This document shows, in pieces, positions 1-9,211 of a DNA stretch of 19,262 bases. The notes under the pieces were generated by a model. That model saw nothing but the letters and a program-made list of their open reading frames with translations. It made no database searches and had not been told where the DNA came from. Numbering within the stretch: position 1 is the first letter of the stretch; each line of letters opens with the position of its first letter. A program made the translations under genes and the position numbers. The DNA lies in contig JALNVJ010000013.1 of NCBI GenBank assembly GCA_023227645.1, forward strand, positions 1-19,262, written 5' to 3'. The DNA comes from Bacteroidales bacterium. GTDB lineage: Bacteria; Bacteroidota; Bacteroidia; Bacteroidales; P3.

Positions 1-1335
1 AGAGGGACTATGGTTGATGGTCACGACTTTATAGCTTCTTCAATTGATAAGGGAGCTACGTCTATTGTCTGTGAATACATACCAAAGGCTTATCAAGAAA
101 ACGAAGACCTTAGAGAGGGTATAAAGTTTTTTGTGGTTAAGGATTCGAGTGATGCTTTAGGTCATATTGCTTCTTGCTACTACAATAATCCATCTAAGAA
201 ATTAAATATTATTGGAATTACAGGAACCAATGGGAAGACTACTACTGTTACCCTACTTCATAACCTTTTTATGAACTTGGGTTTTAAGACAGGTTTGGTT
301 TCCACAATAGTTAATAAGATAAATAATATAGAGATAGCTTCCACTCATACTACTCCAAATGCAATTGAACTGAATAGTTTATTTGCTGAAATGGTTGATA
401 GTGGGTGTGAATATGTCTTTATGGAGGTTAGCTCGCATGCAATTATTCAGAAAAGGATAGCTGGAGTTGAGTTTAGTGGTGGCATATTCTCCAATATTAC
501 TCATGAGCATTTGGATTTTCATAAGACTTTCTCAGAATATATTAGAGCGAAGAAGAGGTTCTTTGATAATTTGCCAAAGACTGCATTTGCATTAACCAAT
601 CTTGATGATGTAAATGGTGATATTATGCTTCAAAATACGAAGGCTAAGAAATATTCTTATAGTTTAAAAACTATGGCAGACTTTCATGCTCTAATACTTG
701 AGGATAGCTTCGAGGGACAATTATTAACGATTGATAACACTGAGCTATGGACCAAATTGGTTGGGAGATTTAATGCATATAATATATTAACAATATACTC
801 AACTGCTATTTTATTAGGTCTAACTAAGGATGAAACTCTAAGAGCAATTAGTCAATTGGATTCTGCAGAGGGAAGATTCGACTGCGTTGCTACATCAAAG
901 CAAACTAAGGCTATTATTGATTATGCTCATACTCCAGATGCTTTGATAAATGTTATTAAGACTATTAACCAAATTAGGGATGGTCGTGGAAAATTAATTT
1001 CAGTTATTGGTTGTGGTGGCGATAGGGATAAGTCTAAGAGACCAATTATGGCTAAGATTGGTGCTGAAAATTCTGATATACTAATTCTAACAAGTGATAA
1101 CCCAAGAACAGAAGATCCTGATAGGATAATTGAGGAGATGAAAGTTGGTTTAGATATTATAAATCTTAAAAACACATTTTCAATTACAAATCGCCATGAT
1201 GCAATTAAGATGGCTTGTATGATTGGAACAAGTGAAGATGTAATTCTTGTGGCAGGGAAGGGCCATGAGAAATATCAAGAAATTAATGGAGTTAAATTTC
1301 ATTTTGATGATAAAGAAGAAGTACTAAAATATTAA
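1..1335 (+). CDS. murE: UDP-MurNAc-L-Ala-D-Glu:meso-diaminopimelate ligase, 5' end missing
   Basis: This cytoplasmic Mur ligase adds the third stem-peptide residue to UDP-MurNAc-L-Ala-D-Glu with ATP. The reading frame is open from base 1 (R-G-T-M-V-D-G-H), which matches the MurE N-terminal domain motif RGxxxDGH. The true start is therefore outside the window and the ATG at 10 is internal; roughly the first 40-50 residues are missing. Visible motifs are the ATP P-loop GTNGKT (223-240), the region of the carbamylated lysine (Lys-Lys at 550-555), and DNPR followed by TEDP (1096-1119). DNPR is the known signature for meso-diaminopimelate rather than lysine, so the peptidoglycan is inferred to be DAP type. 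It is followed 5 bp later by mraY, as expected in a Bacteroidota dcw operon. The identification is secure. Confidence 0.97.
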   Translation, partial: RGTMVDGHDFIASSIDKGATSIVCEYIPKAYQENEDLREGIKFFVVKDSSDALGHIASCYYNNPSKKLNIIGITGTNGKTTTVTLLHNLFMNLGFKTGLVSTIVNKINNIEIASTHTTPNAIELNSLFAEMVDSGCEYVFMEVSSHAIIQKRIAGVEFSGGIFSNITHEHLDFHKTFSEYIRAKKRFFDNLPKTAFALTNLDDVNGDIMLQNTKAKKYSYSLKTMADFHALILEDSFEGQLLTIDNTELWTKLVGRFNAYNILTIYSTAILLGLTKDETLRAISQLDSAEGRFDCVATSKQTKAIIDYAHTPDALINVIKTINQIRDGRGKLISVIGCGGDRDKSKRPIMAKIGAENSDILILTSDNPRTEDPDRIIEEMKVGLDIINLKNTFSITNRHDAIKMACMIGTSEDVILVAGKGHEKYQEINGVKFHFDDKEEVLKY

Positions 1336-1340
1336 AGATT

Positions 1341-2594
1341 ATGTTATACCATTTATTTACATGGCTTGATGTTGAGTTTGGATTGCCGGGGGCAGGAGTT
1401 TTTCATTATATCTCTTTCCGTGCAGCTTTGGCAGTTATTACATCTTTGTTTATTACTATTGTTTATGGTAAGAGGATAATTATTTTTCTTCGCCGAAAGC
1501 AAATAGGAGAGTCTGTTCGTGAATTAGGACTCGATGGTCAAAAGGAAAAAGAAGGTACTCCAACAATGGGAGGTATTATAATTCTTGCTGCCATTATTAT
1601 TCCTACACTTTTATTTGCCAGATTAGACAATATATATATACAAATAATGATTTTAACCACTGTTTGGCTTGGTTTTATAGGTTTTTTGGATGATTATATC
1701 AAGGTTTTTAAGCACGATAAGAAGGGCTTAAAAGGGAAGTTTAAGATTATAGGTCAGGTGGTTTTGGGAATAGTTGTTGGCGCTTTAATCTATTTTCATC
1801 CAGGTATTACCATTAAAGAAAAGGTAGAGGTTGAAAAATATACAAGTACTCATAATATCCAAAATGAAACCAAGTACGAAAAGGCTACAATCGATTTTTC
1901 TAAAAGAGCTAAACAATCAACAAAGACTACTATTCCGTTTTTCAAAAATAATGAGTTTAATTATTCTTCATTAGTTAAGTGGATAGGTAAGGATTATAGG
2001 AAATGGGCTTGGATAATATTTATTCCTATAGTGATCTTTATTATTACTGCTGTTTCTAATGGGGCTAATCTCACTGATGGAATTGATGGTTTAGCAACAG
2101 GTGTTTCGGCAATTGTTGGTTCAACTCTCGGCATATTGGCATGGATATCGGGTAATATTATATTTGCCAATTATCTCAATATAATGTTTATTCCCAATGC
2201 TGGGGAGCTAACAATTTTCATTTCTGCCTTTGTAGGAGCAACGGTTGGGTTTCTCTGGTATAATACATATCCTGCTCAAATCTTTATGGGAGACACTGGC
2301 TCATTGGCTTTAGGTGGAATTATTGCTGTTATTGCTGTCCTTATTAGAAAGGAATTGCTTATACCAGTTCTTTGTGGGGTTTTCTTTGCAGAGAGTCTAT
2401 CTGTTGTAATCCAGGTTGGTTATTTCAAATTTACTAAGAAAAAATATGGTGAGGGGAAGCGATTCTTTAAGATGGCTCCACTTCATCACCATTATCAGAA
2501 AAAAGGATATGCGGAACCTAAAATTGTGATGAGGTTCTTAATTATCAGTATAATCCTCGCAGTCGTATCAATCATAACTCTTAAACTTAGATAA
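1341..2594 (+). CDS. mraY: Phospho-N-acetylmuramoyl-pentapeptide transferase
   Basis: This polytopic inner-membrane enzyme transfers phospho-MurNAc-pentapeptide from UDP to undecaprenyl phosphate, forming lipid I. The catalytic motifs are present: Asp117-Asp118 in a DDYIK context, the N-L-T-D-G-I-D-G-L loop (Asn243, Asp246, Asp249), Asp318 in MGDTGS, and the His382-384 triplet in PLHHHY. At 417 residues it is longer than the roughly 360 residues of most MraY proteins. The extra length is a charged hydrophilic stretch at about residues 155-220, before the fifth or sixth membrane segment; extended MraY proteins of this kind are common in Bacteroidota. The ATG at 1341 follows murE by 5 bp, with no Shine-Dalgarno sequence. 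The stop lies 3 bp before the short MurD-like ORF, which implies co-translation. Confidence 0.97.
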   Translation: MLYHLFTWLDVEFGLPGAGVFHYISFRAALAVITSLFITIVYGKRIIIFLRRKQIGESVRELGLDGQKEKEGTPTMGGIIILAAIIIPTLLFARLDNIYIQIMILTTVWLGFIGFLDDYIKVFKHDKKGLKGKFKIIGQVVLGIVVGALIYFHPGITIKEKVEVEKYTSTHNIQNETKYEKATIDFSKRAKQSTKTTIPFFKNNEFNYSSLVKWIGKDYRKWAWIIFIPIVIFIITAVSNGANLTDGIDGLATGVSAIVGSTLGILAWISGNIIFANYLNIMFIPNAGELTIFISAFVGATVGFLWYNTYPAQIFMGDTGSLALGGIIAVIAVLIRKELLIPVLCGVFFAESLSVVIQVGYFKFTKKKYGEGKRFFKMAPLHHHYQKKGYAEPKIVMRFLIISIILAVVSIITLKLR

Positions 2595-2597
2595 ACA

Positions 2598-3134
2598 ATG
2601 AATATAGATTTATTAGCAAAACAAGGAGCAAAGAAAGTATATACTAATCTTGCTGGCAGAACTTACGATGAGATATTATTTAAGAGAAAGGATCTATATA
2701 ATATGTTTGCAACTCCGAAAGATGAGAAAAATAAAAGAGAGTTGGTTGCAACAATTAAAGATGTTAATTATATAAATGACGCTTTCTCAACTAATAATAA
2801 TATAACTTGGTTTACTATGGAACAAATACCAAGCAGGATTATTTGGATTGCAAATGACGATTTAGGAACAAAGGATTACACAAGTCTTATGAGTGTTTGT
2901 GAGGAAAAGGTGTCGGTACTGATTATGTTTGGTAAAAATACTGAGAACTTGAAATCTACTTTTAAAGATATAATCCCAACCATCCTACCTGTTAATGATA
3001 TGAAAGATGCTGTGCTTTTGGCATCTGCTGTGGCACAAGAAAGGGATGTTGTTTTATATTCTCCTGCAAATGGAGCTAATGAAGACATTGAGAAAAGAGG
3101 ATTAGAATTTTGTAGTAGAGTAAATAATTTATAG
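2598..3134 (+). CDS. Stand-alone MurD C-terminal-domain-like protein in the murD slot
   Basis: This 178-residue intact ORF sits exactly where murD is expected, 3 bp after mraY and 15 bp before ftsW. From about residue 50 it follows the MurD C-terminal (domain 3) pattern: YINDAFSTN for YxNDSKATN, IIWIANDDLGTKDY for the IWIxGGxDKGxDY type, then VSVLIMFG, and near the end SPANGANEDIEKRGLEF for SPACASxDxFxxFExRGxxF. The N-terminal UDP-binding domain and the central ATPase domain with its GTNGKT-type P-loop are absent. Residues known to bind substrate in Escherichia coli MurD are changed: the Lys of SKATN is Phe, the GG before the Asp is Ala-Asn, and the serine and phenylalanine of the SPACAS...F segment are gone. 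Residues 1-50 resemble no MurD region I know. It cannot be a normal ligase. A relic, a regulatory or scaffold domain, or half of a split enzyme are all possible. The homology is fairly sure; the function is unknown. Confidence 0.8.
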   Translation: MNIDLLAKQGAKKVYTNLAGRTYDEILFKRKDLYNMFATPKDEKNKRELVATIKDVNYINDAFSTNNNITWFTMEQIPSRIIWIANDDLGTKDYTSLMSVCEEKVSVLIMFGKNTENLKSTFKDIIPTILPVNDMKDAVLLASAVAQERDVVLYSPANGANEDIEKRGLEFCSRVNNL

Positions 3135-3149
3135 TTACTTTAATTAATA

Positions 3150-4367
3150 ATGGCAAACAAGATTAAGAATTTCAAGATTAAGATTAAGGGTGATAAGATT
3201 ATTTGGATGGTCTTCCTTTTGCTTATGGCTATATCTTGCCTAGAGGTATATAGTACATTAGGAAAGACTGTTTATGAAAAACAAGGTGGCACTCCAATGG
3301 GGATGTTTACTAAGCATATTTTTATCCTTATCTTAGGAACTTTTGTCTTATATGCTGTTCATCATATTAAATATACTTATTTTTCAAGGTTTGCTAAGAT
3401 TGGACTTCTTTTTTCTTTTGGCATACTTATAGTAACTTTATTAATAGGTTCTTTGGGGGATAAGGCTGCTGCTCGTTGGCTAACCATTCCTCTAATTGGA
3501 CAGTTCCAACCCTCAGAAATTGTGAAGATTGTTTTGATTGTTTATGTGGCAAGAATGCTTGCTTTGAATCAAGAGAATATAAAGTCTTTGGATATTTTTA
3601 AAAGATTAATACTTGTTATTTTGGGAATATGTATTTTGATTTTCCCTGAAAACTTCTCTAATGCTGCAATTCTTTTTATGATTTGTTTTGTTATGATGTT
3701 TATTGGGAGGATTAATCTTAAATACTTAGGGATGATTGTTCTTATTGGAATTATTGGAATTATTACTATATTTACTATTCTTCAAACAAAACCTGATTTG
3801 CTATCCAGAGGTGGAACTTGGATTAATAGGATCGAGGAGTTTAGAAATCCAGATAAGATGGTAATCACTCAATCTAATCAAGCTCAAATGGCAATCGCAA
3901 CTGGTGGTTTTTTTGGTAAATTTGTAGGGAATACTACTCAGGCAAGGTTCTTAAGTGAGAGCCATAATGACTTTATTTTTTCAATAATTATTGAAGAGGG
4001 AGGTATATTATTAGGATTGGTTGTAATTGCCCTATACTTAATATTACTTTATAGAGGTATTCAGGTGGCGAGGCGTTCTAAGGGGTATTTTGGTGCTTTT
4101 TGTGCAATTGGACTAATAATAATGATAGTTTTCCAAGCCTTAATCAATATGTTTGTTGCAACAGGACTTGCTCCTGTAACAGGTCAAACTCTACCTTTTA
4201 TTAGCTATGGTGGGACATCTTTCTTGTTTTCTTGTATTGCCTTAGGAATTGTTTTGAGTATTAGTGCAGAAGCAAATAAAGATCAAGAAAAGGTTTCTTT
4301 GCAACAAGATATTATTGATGAAGAATCGTCTTTGGAAGAGAATGAATCAAATGAAATTGTCAATTAA
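3150..4367 (+). CDS. ftsW: Septal peptidoglycan glycosyltransferase FtsW (SEDS family)
   Basis: This polytopic membrane protein polymerises glycan strands from lipid II at the division septum, working with the transpeptidase FtsI. It has 405 residues with about ten hydrophobic segments. SEDS hallmarks are visible: AARWLTIP followed by QFQPSEIVKI (around residues 108-128), ESHNDFIFSIIIEE containing Asp274 at the position of the essential SEDS aspartate, and a C-terminal PVTGQTLPFISYGGTS block that is characteristic of FtsW/RodA/SpoVE. The location between the murD slot and murG favours FtsW over RodA. A short acidic, Ser/Glu-rich cytoplasmic tail ends the protein. The start at 3150 is preceded by A/T only, with no Shine-Dalgarno sequence. 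Confidence 0.96.
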   Translation: MANKIKNFKIKIKGDKIIWMVFLLLMAISCLEVYSTLGKTVYEKQGGTPMGMFTKHIFILILGTFVLYAVHHIKYTYFSRFAKIGLLFSFGILIVTLLIGSLGDKAAARWLTIPLIGQFQPSEIVKIVLIVYVARMLALNQENIKSLDIFKRLILVILGICILIFPENFSNAAILFMICFVMMFIGRINLKYLGMIVLIGIIGIITIFTILQTKPDLLSRGGTWINRIEEFRNPDKMVITQSNQAQMAIATGGFFGKFVGNTTQARFLSESHNDFIFSIIIEEGGILLGLVVIALYLILLYRGIQVARRSKGYFGAFCAIGLIIMIVFQALINMFVATGLAPVTGQTLPFISYGGTSFLFSCIALGIVLSISAEANKDQEKVSLQQDIIDEESSLEENESNEIVN

Positions 4368-4381
4368 TAAAATATAATGAT

Positions 4382-5479
4382 ATGAAAGTAATAATTAGTG
4401 GTGGAGGAACAGGTGGACATATATTTCCTGCAGTGGCAATTGCTAATGTTATTAAGAAAAAATATATTGATGCAGATATTCTTTTTATTGGAGCAAAATC
4501 GAGGATGGAGATGGAAAAGGTTCCTCAGGCAGGTTATCAGATTGAAGGCTTATGGATTAGTGGTTTACAAAGACGTCTTACTTGGAAGAATATTAGTTTC
4601 CCATTTAAAGTTGTTTTTAGTACTCTTAAGGCAAGAAGTATAATAAAGGATTTTAAACCAGATATAGTTATTGGTGTTGGGGGATATGCTTCTGGTCCAA
4701 CTCTTAGAGCTGCAATAAGTCTAAAAATACCAACGTTAATTCAAGAACAAAATTCTTATCCGGGAATAACCAATAAGCTACTTGCAAAGAATGTTTCCAA
4801 AATATGTGTAGCTTATGATAAGATGAATAGGTGGTTTGAAGAAAGCAAGATATGTTTTACTGGAAATCCAGTTCGTCAAAATATAGTTGATATTGAGAAA
4901 AAGAGAGAGAATGCTGTTTCTTATTTTGAATTAGATGGCTCAAAGAAAACTGTTTTGGTTGTTGGGGGTAGCTTAGGTGCTCTAACGATAAATGAAAGTA
5001 TAGCAAAAGGAATAAGGTATTTTGTGGAAAATGATATCCAATTGATTTGGCAAACTGGGAAGAACTATTTTTCGCAAGCTAAACAAGAAGCAAGTGTATT
5101 TGAATCCAATAATATTAAAGTATTTGATTTCATTTATGAAATGGATTTGGCTTATAGTATAGCAGATACAATTATCTCAAGAGCTGGTGCGATTGCAATT
5201 AGTGAATTATGTGTTATTGGAAAACCAACAATTTTAGTTCCAAGTCCTAATGTATCGGAAGATCACCAAACAAAAAATGCTATGGCCTTGGTTGATAAAG
5301 ATGCTACGATTTTAGTTAAGGATATTGATTCAAGAGGAGATCTTATTGATAAGTTGGCTATTCTTTTGAAAGATGAGATAAAGCAAACTCAATTAAGTGA
5401 TAATATTAAGAAATTGGGGGTAAGAGATGCCGATCAAAGGATTCTTGAAGTTCTTGAAGAGTTATTAGAAAAGAAATAG
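4382..5479 (+). CDS. murG: Undecaprenyl-PP-MurNAc-pentapeptide-UDP-GlcNAc GlcNAc transferase
   Basis: This GT28 glycosyltransferase, peripheral on the inner face of the membrane, adds GlcNAc to lipid I to give lipid II, the substrate that FtsW uses. Its 365 residues fit the family. The N-terminal glycine-rich loop GGGTGGHIFPA occupies residues 7-17. Next come GVGGYASGP and QEQNSYPGITN, the acceptor and membrane-side loops of the first Rossmann domain. GGSLGA and RAGAIAISE, followed by EDHQTKNA, form the UDP-GlcNAc binding C-terminal domain. It lies 14 bp after ftsW and 36 bp before murC. The order ftsW-murG-murC is the usual dcw order. Confidence 0.97.
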   Translation: MKVIISGGGTGGHIFPAVAIANVIKKKYIDADILFIGAKSRMEMEKVPQAGYQIEGLWISGLQRRLTWKNISFPFKVVFSTLKARSIIKDFKPDIVIGVGGYASGPTLRAAISLKIPTLIQEQNSYPGITNKLLAKNVSKICVAYDKMNRWFEESKICFTGNPVRQNIVDIEKKRENAVSYFELDGSKKTVLVVGGSLGALTINESIAKGIRYFVENDIQLIWQTGKNYFSQAKQEASVFESNNIKVFDFIYEMDLAYSIADTIISRAGAIAISELCVIGKPTILVPSPNVSEDHQTKNAMALVDKDATILVKDIDSRGDLIDKLAILLKDEIKQTQLSDNIKKLGVRDADQRILEVLEELLEKK

Positions 5480-5515
5480 AAGTGGTTTTATATAAATATT
5501 AAGGTTATTAATAAG

Positions 5516-6859
5516 ATGAAAACATATTATTTTTTGGGAATTGGAGGAATTGGGATGAGTGCTATTGCTCGTTACATGAAGGATTTGGGGAATAAGGTTT
5601 ATGGATATGATCGCATAAGCACTCCTCTAACATTAGAGTTAGAAAAAGAAGGTATGATAATTACCTACGAGGATGAGGTATCTGAAATTCCCAGTGATAT
5701 TGATTTGGTTATTTATACTCCTGCAATTCCTCACAATAATAAAATTTATAATTATTTTATTGATAATAAGTTTAAAATGGAAAAGCGTTCTCAGATTTTA
5801 GGAGAGTTAACTAAAAATAAGAAATGTATTGCCATTGCTGGTTCACACGGGAAAACAACTTGCTCAACTATGATTGCTCATATTCTTTATAATAGTAGCG
5901 TTGGGTGTAGTGCATTTTTGGGTGGAATTTCTAAGAATTTTGATTCCAATTATGTGGTAAATAAAAATAGTGATTATGTTGTTGTAGAAGCTGATGAATA
6001 TGATAGGTCTTTCTTACAACTTGATCCAACCATTTCAGCAATAACTGCAATGGATGCTGATCATTTAGATGTTTATGGTGATTATAAAGAGATGCAGAAA
6101 TCCTTTATTGAGTTTGCAAATAAGACTAGTGAAGTATTGTTTTTGAAAAAAGGAATAGATTTACATCTTTTTGAAAATAATACATCAGCGAAGCATACTT
6201 ATGCAATTCGTGGAGTTGATGCTGATTATTATGCAATTAATATTAGATGTTCTAATGGAGGATATTATTTCGATTTAAGAACTCCTGAAAAGATATATTA
6301 TGATATTTGCTTAAATTATGGTGGAGTTCATAATGTTGAAAATGCAGTTATGGCAATTGGAATAGCTTTAATTTGTGGAGTAAGTGAAGAGGAAATGCGT
6401 CAAAGTATTGCATCATTTAGTGGGGTAAAAAGACGTTTTGAGGTTGTTATAAATAGAAAGGATTTAGTTTATATTGACGATTATGCTCATCATCCAAATG
6501 AAATTAAGGCTCTTGTTGAGTCTCTAAGGTTTCAATATCCTAATAGAAAACTAACAGGGGTTTTTCAGCCACATCTTTATTCTAGAACTCGAGATTTTGC
6601 AGATGAGTTTGCAAAGGAATTAAATGGTTTCGACGAGGTGGTTCTTTTAGATATTTATCCTGCTAGAGAAGAACCTATTATAGGGGTTGATTCTATAATG
6701 TTGTTACATAAGATTAATAATATGAATAGATATTATAGTAGTAAGGAGCAGCTGTTAGATTTATTAGAAGCCTTGTATCCAGAAATATTAGTAACTATTG
6801 GTGCAGGAGATATTTCCGAATTAGTTCCTCAAATTGAAAAAAGATTTAAAGATGAGTAA
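5516..6859 (+). CDS. murC: UDP-N-acetylmuramate:L-alanine ligase
   Basis: This cytoplasmic ATP-dependent ligase adds L-Ala to UDP-MurNAc, the first amino acid of the stem peptide. It has 447 residues with three Mur ligase domains: the N-terminal Rossmann motif GIGGIGM (residues 8-14), the P-loop AGSHGKTT (108-115), VVEADEYDRSF in the central domain, and DDYAHHPNE (321-329) at the start of the C-terminal domain, typical of MurC. All catalytic motifs are intact, in contrast to the MurD-like ORF upstream. The last 8 bases overlap the start of ftsQ, consistent with translational coupling. Confidence 0.97.
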   Translation: MKTYYFLGIGGIGMSAIARYMKDLGNKVYGYDRISTPLTLELEKEGMIITYEDEVSEIPSDIDLVIYTPAIPHNNKIYNYFIDNKFKMEKRSQILGELTKNKKCIAIAGSHGKTTCSTMIAHILYNSSVGCSAFLGGISKNFDSNYVVNKNSDYVVVEADEYDRSFLQLDPTISAITAMDADHLDVYGDYKEMQKSFIEFANKTSEVLFLKKGIDLHLFENNTSAKHTYAIRGVDADYYAINIRCSNGGYYFDLRTPEKIYYDICLNYGGVHNVENAVMAIGIALICGVSEEEMRQSIASFSGVKRRFEVVINRKDLVYIDDYAHHPNEIKALVESLRFQYPNRKLTGVFQPHLYSRTRDFADEFAKELNGFDEVVLLDIYPAREEPIIGVDSIMLLHKINNMNRYYSSKEQLLDLLEALYPEILVTIGAGDISELVPQIEKRFKDE

Positions 6860-7703
6860 AAAAGGCATGAAAATATTAGTAATGTTATTTATTATCATTA
6901 TCTTGATTGCAATTGTGGTTGGGTCTAATATTTTTGTGCAAAATCAAAAGATTAAACAGCTTGATGTTTTAGTAAGTTACGGAAAGACTGATACAATAAT
7001 AACTAAGGAATTAATATCAGAAGAATTGGAGTCAAGGTTTGGTAAGTTTGTGAATAAGGAGAGAAAAACTGTTGAGGGAAAAGATATTGAAGAATTTTTA
7101 ATGAATAAACCTTATGTTGAAAAGGCAGAGGTCTATCATACTTTAAAAGGTGTTTTGAAAATTGAGATTAAGCAAAGAGAGCCTGTTGTGAGAATTTATA
7201 CACAGAGAGAGAAGCAATATTATATAGATAAAGAAGGTAAGATAATTGAGATTAACAAAGATGAATCAACTGATGTGGTTGTGGCAAGTGGTTATATTGA
7301 TATGAATTTGAGTATTTTGAAAAAAGGATCAATAGATACTGTTAACATTAAGGATAAGAAAGGGATGGAGAAAAATCTTTCAAATTTATTCTTAATTGCA
7401 AAACGTCTTCAAAACGACTCTATACTCAATTATCAAATTGACCAAATATATTTAAATAAGAATGGAAGCTTTGAACTTATTCCAAAGATTGGAAATTATG
7501 TGATAAAGATAGATGAAGGGAATGATTTGGAAACTCAATTAATTAAATTAAGTTATTTATATAAAGATAGCTTTACGATAATAGGATGGGATAATTATAG
7601 TGTTGTTGATTTGAGATATAGAAATCAAGTGGTTTGTACTAAGAAATCTCAATCAGGTATTCAAGATGAAGGAAATACAACAACTATAATTAACAAAGAA
7701 TAA
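6852..7703 (+). CDS. ftsQ: Cell division protein FtsQ/DivIB-like
   Basis: This is a bitopic inner-membrane divisome protein that bridges early and late division proteins. I chose the ATG at 6852 (MSKKGMKIL), inside the ATGAGTAA overlap with the murC stop. A TTG at 6834 would add only six residues and is less likely. The resulting 283-residue protein has a short basic N-terminus, one transmembrane helix at about residues 7-28, then an extracytoplasmic part. That part contains a POTRA-like region: a start resembling K-Q-L-D-V-L-V, followed by the EEFLMNKPYVEKAEV stretch and IKQREPVVRI. The POTRA pattern of a helix followed by PYVxxAxV is typical of FtsQ. Overall sequence conservation is low in this family, so position between murC and ftsA adds weight. 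Confidence 0.9.
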   Translation: MSKKGMKILVMLFIIIILIAIVVGSNIFVQNQKIKQLDVLVSYGKTDTIITKELISEELESRFGKFVNKERKTVEGKDIEEFLMNKPYVEKAEVYHTLKGVLKIEIKQREPVVRIYTQREKQYYIDKEGKIIEINKDESTDVVVASGYIDMNLSILKKGSIDTVNIKDKKGMEKNLSNLFLIAKRLQNDSILNYQIDQIYLNKNGSFELIPKIGNYVIKIDEGNDLETQLIKLSYLYKDSFTIIGWDNYSVVDLRYRNQVVCTKKSQSGIQDEGNTTTIINKE

Positions 7704-7725
7704 ATAAAATAAAAAACAAATTGAT

Positions 7726-9069
7726 ATGGAAAGAGAAATAGTAGTTGGCATCGATATTGGTACAACAAAAATAGCAGTTTTCATAGGCTCTAGAGACGAA
7801 GAAGGAAAACCTATAGTTCTCGGTATGGGTAAATCTGAATCAATTGGTGTTGAAAGAGGTGTGGTTAGAAATATTGAACTAACTTCAAACTCAATAAAGA
7901 AAGCAATTGACGAGGCTGAACAAAAAACAGGTTATAAGGTTAAAGAGGTTTTTGTGGGGATTGCAGGAAATCAAATCCGAAATATTCAACACCGAGGAAA
8001 CATAATGCTTGAATCTAAGGGCCATATCATTAAGGAAAGTGATAGAGAACGATTAATAAAAGATCAAGAAAACCTTGTTCTTCAACCAGGAGAGAAGATA
8101 ATTCATGTAGTTCCTCAAGATTTCATTGTTGATGGAGAAGGAGATGTGATTAACCCTATTGGTATGCCAGGATCTTGTTTGGAAGGTAATTTTAATATAA
8201 TAACAGGTAATGTTACGAATATTGAGAATATTGTTAGGAGTGTTGAAATGGCTAATTGTAAGGTTAGAAACCTAATTCTTGAACCAATAGCATCGGCAGA
8301 AGCAGTTGTTAATGCTAGTGAAAAGGAGGCCGGAGTTTGTTTGGTTGATATTGGAGGTGGTACAACAGATATGGCAATTTTTCATGATGGAATTCTACGC
8401 CATACAGCAGTTATCCCTTTAGCCGGAAATGTTATTACAGAGGACATTAAAGAAGGATGCTCAATAATTAAAACCCAAGCTGAAGCCTTAAAAACTCGTT
8501 TTGGATCTTGTTTAAGTGCGTCCGCAAAAGAAGATGAGATAATTGCAATACCTGGTTTTAGAGGAAGAGAGCCAAGAGAAATATCAATGAAAACCCTCGC
8601 AGGAATTATTCAAGCAAGAATGGAAATGATAATAGACCAAGTATTATTTGAGATTAGAAGCAAGAAATATGAGAGAAAGTTAATCGCAGGTATTGTTTTG
8701 TCGGGAGGTGGTGCAAAAATGAAAGATATTGTTCAATTAACTGAATATCTAACAGGAATTGATGCAAGAGTAGGCACGCCTGAAGACCATTTGGGAGGAA
8801 CAATTACCGAAGAAATCACACATCCTATGCATGCGACAGGTATAGGTTTAATTTTAGAGGGATTAAAAAAGCTAGATAAAGACAATAGGTTAAGCAAGCA
8901 TCCAATGGCAATTCCAATTGATGCAATAGAAGAAGAGGTAGAAGAAGAAATTATTGAGGAAGAGGTGATTGAAGAAATTCCAAATAAGAAGAAATCTTCA
9001 GACGGCAAGACTAAGAGTTCTATAATATCATGGCTTGAGGGACTTTTTAAGGAAGATGGTCCTGAGTAG
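7726..9069 (+). CDS. ftsA: Cell division protein FtsA, actin-like membrane tether of FtsZ
   Basis: FtsA is an actin-fold ATPase that anchors FtsZ filaments to the membrane and recruits later division proteins. The phosphate 1 motif is VVGIDIGTTKIAVFIG (residues 6-21). The phosphate 2 motif is VDIGGGTTDMAIF, and the adenosine motif is AGIVLSGGGAKM. The 1C subdomain specific to FtsA falls between phosphate 1 and phosphate 2. After the core comes a strongly acidic linker with long Glu runs (about residues 405-420). A final predicted amphipathic helix, SSIISWLEGLFKE, matches the C-terminal membrane-targeting sequence of FtsA. The total of 447 residues is slightly longer than the roughly 420 of Escherichia coli FtsA because of the linker. 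Confidence 0.96.
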   Translation: MEREIVVGIDIGTTKIAVFIGSRDEEGKPIVLGMGKSESIGVERGVVRNIELTSNSIKKAIDEAEQKTGYKVKEVFVGIAGNQIRNIQHRGNIMLESKGHIIKESDRERLIKDQENLVLQPGEKIIHVVPQDFIVDGEGDVINPIGMPGSCLEGNFNIITGNVTNIENIVRSVEMANCKVRNLILEPIASAEAVVNASEKEAGVCLVDIGGGTTDMAIFHDGILRHTAVIPLAGNVITEDIKEGCSIIKTQAEALKTRFGSCLSASAKEDEIIAIPGFRGREPREISMKTLAGIIQARMEMIIDQVLFEIRSKKYERKLIAGIVLSGGGAKMKDIVQLTEYLTGIDARVGTPEDHLGGTITEEITHPMHATGIGLILEGLKKLDKDNRLSKHPMAIPIDAIEEEVEEEIIEEEVIEEIPNKKKSSDGKTKSSIISWLEGLFKEDGPE

Positions 9070-9149
9070 TAGAGGTTATAAACAATATGTTGTTAAAAAC
9101 TAATAGAGATGGCATATAATCATGTTGTGTTTAATTAGTACCTTTACAA

Positions 9150-9180
9150 ATTGAAATACATATATAAAGCAGTAATTTTA
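9150..9180 (+). promoter_or_regulatory. Candidate ftsZ promoter (Bacteroidota type)
   Basis: In the 142-bp gap before ftsZ there is ATTG (9150-9153), a 19-bp spacer, and TAATTTTA (9173-9180). The Bacteroidota housekeeping consensus is TTTG, 19-21 bp, TAnnTTTG; each element here has one mismatch. Transcription would begin about 25 nt before the ATG. The rest of the gap (9070-9149) shows no gene or clear hairpin. The match is weak because the region is A/T rich, but the unusually long gap for this cluster supports a separate ftsZ start. Confidence 0.35.
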
Positions 9181-9211
9181 GAGTAAGTAAAATAAATAAA
9201 ACGATAGATAA

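Noticed and set aside
1800..2000. Extra hydrophilic region in MraY as a novel domain
   Set aside because: Extended MraY proteins with a charged loop at this position are usual in Bacteroidota, and all catalytic motifs are intact.
3740..3780. Short repeat of GGAATTATT units within ftsW
   Set aside because: It encodes Ile/Gly-rich membrane helix sequence in frame; low-complexity coding explains it.
6834..6851. Upstream TTG start for ftsQ adding six residues
   Set aside because: The ATG at 6852 overlaps the murC stop in a typical coupling arrangement and gives a normal short basic N-terminus before the membrane helix; TTG is a rare start.
8733..9008. 91-codon open frame on the - strand inside ftsA
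   Set aside because: It is antisense to the well-supported FtsA C-terminal region. Its serine/isoleucine-rich product mirrors the Glu-rich linker codons, and no family is recognisable.
9087..9119. Tiny + strand ORF (10 codons) in the ftsA-ftsZ gap, a possible leader peptide
   Set aside because: There is no run of regulatory codons and no attenuator hairpin after it; start-stop pairs of this size are expected by chance.
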